From positions 1 through 9,201 of the forward strand of contig JAGDYV010000184.1 of NCBI GenBank assembly GCA_049116495.1: a stretch of 9,201 nt of DNA, written 5' to 3'. The notes under the pieces were generated by a model. It was not told the origin of the DNA. It was given only the letters and a program-made list of their open reading frames with translations, and did no database searches. Source of the stretch: CAJQQK01 sp049116495 (GTDB lineage: Bacteria > Pseudomonadota > Alphaproteobacteria > Rhizobiales > Hyphomicrobiaceae). The position numbers and the translations under genes were made by a program. Position 1 is the stretch's first letter. The number at the start of each line of letters is the position of its first letter. Shown one piece after another: positions 5,935 to 9,201 of the stretch.

Positions 5935-6618
5935 ATGCCTGATTTGAAGCTTGTGATCTTTGACTGCGACGGTACGCTGGTTGATAGCCAGCATTTCATC
6001 GTCGAGGCCATGAACACTGCCTTCCGTGCCAACGGCATCGAAACGCTGCCAAGGCAGCGCGTTCTTTCCGGCGTCGGGTTGTCGTTGCCGCTTGCAATTG
6101 AAATGCTGCTGCCGGGCGAGCCGCGCAAAGTCATCGAAGCGGTCAGCGATGGCTATCGCGATGCCGCCCGCGCCATGCGCGAGAAGCCGGCCAGCCATGA
6201 GCCGCTCTACGATGGCATCGATCAGGTTATTGACGCCTTGTCGGCGCGCCGCGATACGGTATTGGGCATCGCAACCGGCAAATCGATCCGCGGCGTCGAC
6301 CGGCTCTTGGCCCACATGAACTGGGAGGGCCGTTTCATCACCATCCAGACCGCCGATACGAACGCGTCGAAACCTCATCCCGAGATGATTGAGACCGCAA
6401 TGCGTGAGGCTGCAACAGGCCCGGAAAACACAATCATGATCGGAGACACGACGTTCGATATGCGCATGGCTCGCAATGCCGGTGTCGCGGCATTGGGCGT
6501 GTCGTGGGGCTATCACCCGGTGGACGACCTGCACAGGGAAGGCGCCCATCAAGTTGCGCAAACCGCCGAAGAATTGATCCCGTTCGCCGATCAGCTGCTC
6601 GGGCGTCGCGACGGTTGA
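5935..6618 (+). CDS. HAD-superfamily hydrolase, subfamily IA (phosphoglycolate-phosphatase-like)
   Basis: A 227-residue HAD phosphatase. Motif I is FDCDGTLVDS (Asp10, Asp12), motif II is IATGKS (Thr114), motif III is Lys146 in ASKPHPEM, and motif IV is MIGDTTFDM (Asp171, Asp175). The helical cap spans about 18-88. The D-G-T-L motif and motif IV of the form GDTxxDM place it with Gph-like enzymes. Annotators often label these phosphoglycolate phosphatase, but the substrate is not proven by sequence. It begins 12 bp after the rluC stop and precedes ATP12, an arrangement I recall as conserved in alphaproteobacteria. The ribosome binding site is weak (GCGAGTG), so expression may rely on coupling to the upstream gene. 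Confidence 0.9.
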   Translation: MPDLKLVIFDCDGTLVDSQHFIVEAMNTAFRANGIETLPRQRVLSGVGLSLPLAIEMLLPGEPRKVIEAVSDGYRDAARAMREKPASHEPLYDGIDQVIDALSARRDTVLGIATGKSIRGVDRLLAHMNWEGRFITIQTADTNASKPHPEMIETAMREAATGPENTIMIGDTTFDMRMARNAGVAALGVSWGYHPVDDLHREGAHQVAQTAEELIPFADQLLGRRDG

Positions 6619-6643
6619 TACGGTCTCTTATGATTTCGCGCTA

Positions 6644-7420
6644 ATGGATCCCGTCATGGCAGACACATCTGACAAGACCTCGAACACGCCGCGCTCGACA
6701 CTCGACGACGAGGCACGGCAACTGCCCAAGCGGTTTTACGAGAACGCAAGCGTCGTGGCGAAAAGTTCCGGTGTCGCGGTTGAACTGGATGGTCGCCCGA
6801 TCAAGACGCCGAAGCGAAAACAGCTGGAGGTGCCAACGGAAGCACTTGCGGCTGCCATCGCCGCAGAATGGAATGCGCTCGCCGACCTGATCGATCCGGA
6901 GAAGCTGCCTTTAACCAAGATCGCCAACACCGCGATCGATGGCATCATGGGCCGTGAAAGTGAGATCCACGAAGATCTCGTGCGCTTCATCGGCAACGAT
7001 CTGATGTTCTATCGCGCTGAAACGCCGATGGGTTTGGTCGAACGTCAAGCTGCCGCCTGGGATCCTGTTCTTAACTGGTTCGCCGACGGCCACGGTGCGG
7101 CCTTCAAGAACACTGCCGGCATCATGCCGATCGAGCAGAGCCCATTGATGGTCGCCAAAGCGGCGTCGTTGTTGTCAACCGAAACGGCGATGTCGCTTGC
7201 TCCCCTGCATGTGATCACCACGTTGACCGGATCTGCGCTGCTTGCAATCGCCCATAACCGGGGCTTTCTGACACCTGACCAAATATGGCATGCAGCGCAC
7301 ATCGACGAAGATTGGCAGATTGAGCAGTGGGGCGCGGATGAGGAGGCGGCGGCACGCCGTGCCGCACGCCGCGCCGAATTGCAGGCTGCCGTATCGTTTT
7401 TGGCCTTGTTGCGTGCCTGA
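6644..7420 (+). CDS. ATP12-family chaperone for F1-ATPase assembly
   Basis: A 258-residue product matching the ATP12 family along its length. The N-terminal domain contains KRFYENASVV (29-38), VELDGRPIKTP and LEVPTEALAAAIAAEWNA. Then come the typical PLTKIANTAID (89-99) and DLMFYRAETP segments. The C-terminal helical domain has PLHVITTLTGSALLAIA and the conserved WQIEQWGADEEA block (224-235). In mitochondria Atp12 binds the F1 alpha subunit before it joins the hexamer; the bacterial homologue is assumed to do the same in the cytoplasm. Presence of this family strongly indicates an alphaproteobacterium. The ATG at 6644 gives MDPVMADTSD; the ATG at 6656 is equally possible, and neither has a strong ribosome binding site. 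It is the last gene of the crcB cluster. Confidence 0.93.
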   Translation: MDPVMADTSDKTSNTPRSTLDDEARQLPKRFYENASVVAKSSGVAVELDGRPIKTPKRKQLEVPTEALAAAIAAEWNALADLIDPEKLPLTKIANTAIDGIMGRESEIHEDLVRFIGNDLMFYRAETPMGLVERQAAAWDPVLNWFADGHGAAFKNTAGIMPIEQSPLMVAKAASLLSTETAMSLAPLHVITTLTGSALLAIAHNRGFLTPDQIWHAAHIDEDWQIEQWGADEEAAARRAARRAELQAAVSFLALLRA

Positions 7421-7466
7421 TGCCGACGCTGTTGCGCAGCCGCTCATCCTCTCGTCTTGCGCACCC

Positions 7467-7497
7467 GTCGAGCGGCGGGCTTCAACAAGCGCTCGAC
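7467..7497. terminator. Hairpin between convergent genes, candidate bidirectional terminator
   Basis: GTCGAGCG (7467-7474) and CGCTCGAC (7490-7497) are a perfect 8-bp inverted repeat with a 15-base loop. It lies in the 82-bp gap between the converging ATP12 and MaoC-like genes, where a shared terminator is expected. There is no T run on either side, so it would be a weak or Rho-assisted stop. Confidence 0.45.
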
Positions 7498-7502
7498 CCT
7501 GA

Positions 7503-7946
7503 TCACTGAGGACGCTTGTAGACCAGCGTTGGTATCACGTAGCTGAACACCATTTCGTCGTTCTGGTTGAAGACATCTGTGCGCTGAGTAATGAGGCCCA
7601 GGTCTGGTTTGCTGTTCGAATCCCGCTTGGCAACGACAGTAATTTTCACATGCAGCGCGTCCCCCGCGAGGACGGGTTTCAACAGCCGGACATCTTCCAG
7701 TCCCAGGCCGGCAACAGGTTCGATTTCGAAAAGACCGGACTGGTGCGTGAGCTTGATGGCGATGCACATTGTCAGCGCTAGCGGCGCGAACAGGGCGCCA
7801 ACGATCTTTTCTGCGGCCGCTTCGTCGAGGTGATAGCGTTGCGGGTCCCATTGCCCGGCGAATTCCTTGATCTCTGCTGCGCTGACAAAATATGGCGTTC
7901 GCGAGGAGAACGTGTCGTTGACGTCGGCATCTTCAAAATACTTCAT
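7503..7946 (-). CDS. MaoC-like hot-dog dehydratase family protein
   Basis: This 147-residue protein looks like the MaoC/(R)-hydratase hot-dog family. The N-terminus has KYFEDADVNDTF, then SAAEIKEFAGQWDPQRYHLD, where Asp34 and His39 occupy the D-x4-H catalytic pair that hydrates or dehydrates enoyl-CoA thioesters. GLEDVRLLKPVLAGDALHV (about residues 82-100) is the usual central strand region, followed by a TDVFNQNDEMVFSY strand. The family's G-L-x-A-S-G-W segment is here ALFAPLALT, so a proline replaces the serine and activity may be altered. The protein is predicted to be cytoplasmic and probably dimeric. The start ATG (7944-7946) has only a weak GCGAGA upstream. Neither neighbour points to a pathway; the carboxylase gene 1 kb away is on the other strand. 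Confidence 0.82.
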   Translation of the reverse strand: MKYFEDADVNDTFSSRTPYFVSAAEIKEFAGQWDPQRYHLDEAAAEKIVGALFAPLALTMCIAIKLTHQSGLFEIEPVAGLGLEDVRLLKPVLAGDALHVKITVVAKRDSNSKPDLGLITQRTDVFNQNDEMVFSYVIPTLVYKRPQ

Positions 7947-8016
7947 CGTCTGTCTCGCTATGTGAATACGGCCTGCACCTGCTCCGAGCCAGACACGGCG
8001 TCCAAGAAATGCTGCC

Positions 8017-8030
8017 TGTCGAATCCGACA
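8017..8030. promoter_or_regulatory. Small palindrome upstream of the MaoC-like gene
   Basis: TGTCG-AATC-CGACA is a perfect 5-bp inverted repeat next to the AT-rich run ATTTAATT, about 70 bases before the MaoC-like start. The form suits a dimeric repressor operator, but a match of this length can arise by chance. Confidence 0.22.
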
Positions 8031-8258
8031 ATTTAATTCTGCCCAATGTTATCCTCCCTCCCCTCGCCGCCTGTAAACTCTACCTATCCCGCCCAATCAG
8101 GGGCCGCTGACCGGTGGCGACCATCAGAGGGGGTGGGCTGCAGGTCACGCGTCGGCGCACGCACGTCGGCGTTAACAGTGACGCCCCCCGCTCGTGCCGT
8201 GGGTGAAAGTCCCCGGTGGCCGCATCTTAAAACTGGGCGGTTCCGCGAAAAACCCTGC

Positions 8259-8317
8259 ACGGGGCGACAGCACGTCGCTCAAAAATAAAAATAGGATGCG
8301 GCGTGCTGTTGCCCCGT
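8259..8317 (+). repeat. 20-bp inverted repeat with A-rich loop
   Basis: Arms 8259-8278 and 8298-8317 pair over all 20 positions. Eighteen are Watson-Crick pairs; the other two are G-U wobbles in plus-strand RNA, which would be A-C mismatches in minus-strand RNA. The 19-base loop is TCAAAAATAAAAATAGGAT. An outer AACC (8251-8254) with GGTT (8325-8328) can extend the helix across an internal loop. It could be the core of a small RNA, a palindromic repeat unit, or a transcription stop. No open frame of natural composition overlaps it. Confidence 0.7.
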
Positions 8318-8336
8318 ACCCCTTGGTTGAATTTGA

Positions 8337-8363
8337 GCCTTCGGCGGGCACCCGCGCGAAGGC
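8337..8363 (-). terminator. Hairpin after the DUF1801 gene
   Basis: GCCTTCG (8337-8343) pairs with CGAAGGC (8357-8363); a few more pairs are possible in the GC-rich loop. It lies 35-60 bases past the stop of the minus-strand DUF1801 gene. No clear T run follows, so a terminator role is tentative. Confidence 0.3.
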
Positions 8364-8397
8364 GGCCGCCCGTCAGGATGTCGCGCAGCGGCACGGT

Positions 8398-8832
8398 TTA
8401 CGAATCGAACGTCTCATAGTTGGCGCGCATGTAGGTGATACCATCTTGCACGGTCTCTTCCAGCACCGCCAAGTCCACGTCGGCCAATTTGTTGATGTAA
8501 AGGCAACTCTTGCCGATCTTGTGTTTGCCAAGCCGCGCCAGTTTTTCGCTCATGTCGCGATAGCCGGGCATAACGTAGATCGTCAGCGCCGTCTTGCGCG
8601 GACTGAAGCCCGTAATCAAATGATCGCCTTCCCGGCCACTGTCGTATTTGTAGTGGTAACGGCCGTAACCGATGATGCTGGGGCCCCACATCTGCGCTTC
8701 AAGCCCGGTCACGCGGTCGAAAAATGCGCGCAGGGCCATGCCGTCTTCGCGTCGCCGCTGGGGCTCGACCGTGGACAGGAACTCTGTCGGATCGAGTGCC
8801 GTGGGTTGCGTCTTATTGGTTGCCTTCGCCAA
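8398..8832 (-). CDS. DUF1801 (YdhG-like) domain protein, TTG start
   Basis: This 144-residue cytoplasmic protein carries the DUF1801 pattern. The acidic/polar N-terminus (DPTEFLSTVEPQRRREDG) precedes the family's central blocks WGPSIIGYGRYHYKY and FSPRKTALTIYVMPGY, then GKHKIGKSCLYINKL and a C-terminal helix. The fold is related to the frataxin-like YdhG/YjbR group, but the function is unknown. The start is inferred to be TTG at 8832: GGAG (8839-8842) sits six bases upstream, and the first in-frame ATG is at residue 32, inside the conserved region. It is divergent from the carboxylase gene, and its downstream side opens onto the hairpin-rich intergenic region. Confidence 0.88.
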   Translation of the reverse strand: MAKATNKTQPTALDPTEFLSTVEPQRRREDGMALRAFFDRVTGLEAQMWGPSIIGYGRYHYKYDSGREGDHLITGFSPRKTALTIYVMPGYRDMSEKLARLGKHKIGKSCLYINKLADVDLAVLEETVQDGITYMRANYETFDS

Positions 8833-8953
8833 ATCAGTCTCCAGCTTCGCGATGATCGGGAACCATTGGCACTGTATCCCATAGTCCCAATTTGCCTAAG
8901 CTCCGGCGCGTGATAAGCATGGCCGGTTGCAAAGCGAGAGACGGGCGATTTCC

Positions 8954-9201
8954 ATGAATGACATCACGGTTGAACTCGAACGGCGCCGCGAAGTTGCGCG
9001 GCTTGGCGGTGGCGAACGGCGCATCGAGGCGCAGCACAAGCGCGGCAAACTGACAGCGCGGGAGCGCATTGAGTTACTGCTCGACGAAAACTCGTTCGAA
9101 GAGTTCGACATGTATGTCGAGCACCGCTGCACAGAATTTGGCATGGCCGAGACGAAATTCCCCGGTGATGGTGTCGTCACCGGCTGGGGCACGATCAACG
9201 G
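8954..9201 (+). CDS. pccB: Acyl-CoA (propionyl-CoA) carboxylase beta subunit, N-terminal part
   Basis: The first 82 codons are present and the gene runs off the window. The product begins MNDITVELERRREVARLGGG, followed by ERRIEAQHKRGKLTARERIE, LLLDENSFEEFDMYVEH and FPGDGVVTGWGTING. This is the characteristic opening of the biotin-dependent carboxyltransferase beta chain of propionyl-CoA carboxylase. With the biotinylated alpha chain it carboxylates propionyl-CoA to methylmalonyl-CoA. The family is about 510 residues long, so five sixths of the gene is missing. A methylcrotonyl- or acetyl-CoA carboxylase is less likely from this opening but not excluded. The ATG at 8954 agrees with the family start; only a weak purine-rich stretch (GAGAGACGGG) precedes it. 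Confidence 0.92.
   Translation, partial: MNDITVELERRREVARLGGGERRIEAQHKRGKLTARERIELLLDENSFEEFDMYVEHRCTEFGMAETKFPGDGVVTGWGTIN

Larger units (their letters stand above)
7947..8397. other. 451-bp intergenic region rich in inverted repeats
   Basis: No convincing gene lies here: the open frames on the plus strand have unnatural composition and run antisense into the DUF1801 gene. Instead there are several potential hairpins readable on the plus strand: CTGA..TCAG with inner GGT/ACC (8107-8127), GGCGT/ACGCC (8168-8185), CCG-GGG/CCC-CGG with one bulge (8197-8216), the 20-bp hairpin at 8259-8317, and GCCTTCG/CGAAGGC (8337-8363). It matches none of the RNA families I could recall (tmRNA, RNase P, SRP RNA, 6S, FMN, cobalamin or TPP riboswitches). 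It may hold an uncharacterised small RNA, a repeat element, or control sites for the MaoC-like gene. Confidence 0.5.

Noticed and set aside
5461..6561. 366-codon open frame on the minus strand
   Set aside because: It spans parts of two well-supported plus-strand genes (pseudouridine synthase and HAD phosphatase) and has no family features.
8194..8222. GGGTGAAAGTCCCC motif as part of an FMN or cobalamin riboswitch or group II intron domain V
   Set aside because: The other conserved blocks of each are absent, and the stem lacks the AGC triad and two-base bulge of domain V. No suitable downstream gene or reverse transcriptase is present.
8194..8913. 239-codon open frame on the plus strand running through the hairpin region
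   Set aside because: It is antisense to the DUF1801 gene for most of its length, and its 5' part covers the inverted repeats with unnatural composition.
1..9201. CRISPR array, tRNA, rRNA, insertion sequence or integrase
   Set aside because: No regularly spaced direct repeats, cloverleaf, rRNA signature, transposase/integrase motif or long terminal inverted repeats were found on either strand.

Overview
The window reads as ordinary GC-rich chromosome of an alphaproteobacterium. The best taxonomic marker is a full-length ATP12-family F1-ATPase assembly chaperone (6644-7420), a family essentially confined to alphaproteobacteria and mitochondria. It sits in the order crcB, RluA-type pseudouridine synthase, HAD phosphatase, ATP12, which I recall as typical of that class. 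The style of the rarA and pccB fragments at the two edges agrees. I cannot name a genus.

Layout. (1) 1-155: the last ~50 codons of rarA, overlapping by 4 bp the start of a 524-residue protein made of four rhodanese-like domains, of which only the second keeps a catalytic cysteine. (2) 1727-2947: a minus-strand HAD phosphatase followed by an AT-richer stretch with one doubtful small ORF. (3) 2948-3472: a minus-strand thiol-dioxygenase-like cupin with a good promoter, divergent from (4) 3670-4496: an orphan Tae4-like peptidoglycan amidase (type VI secretion effector family) and a small two-helix membrane protein, which look like one transcription unit. (5) 4553-7420: crcB (fluoride channel), RluA-family pseudouridine synthase, HAD phosphatase and ATP12, tightly packed on the plus strand. 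(6) 7503-8832: two minus-strand genes, a MaoC-like hot-dog protein and a DUF1801 protein with a TTG start. They are separated by 451 bp of non-coding DNA carrying a 20-bp hairpin and several smaller ones. (7) 8954-end: the first 83 codons of an acyl-CoA (probably propionyl-CoA) carboxylase beta subunit.

How the parts may work together. The rhodanese protein and the thiol-dioxygenase-like cupin may form a sulfur (thiol/persulfide) module. The Tae4-like gene and the membrane protein are a candidate toxin-immunity or cell-wall unit. Both groups lie between rarA and crcB, genes I recall as adjacent in many alphaproteobacteria, so 152-4496 may be a variable insertion in a conserved neighbourhood. 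The most interesting items are the orphan Tae4-like amidase with its membrane partner, the mostly catalytically dead rhodanese array near an atypical cupin dioxygenase, and the unassigned structured intergenic region at 8100-8370.
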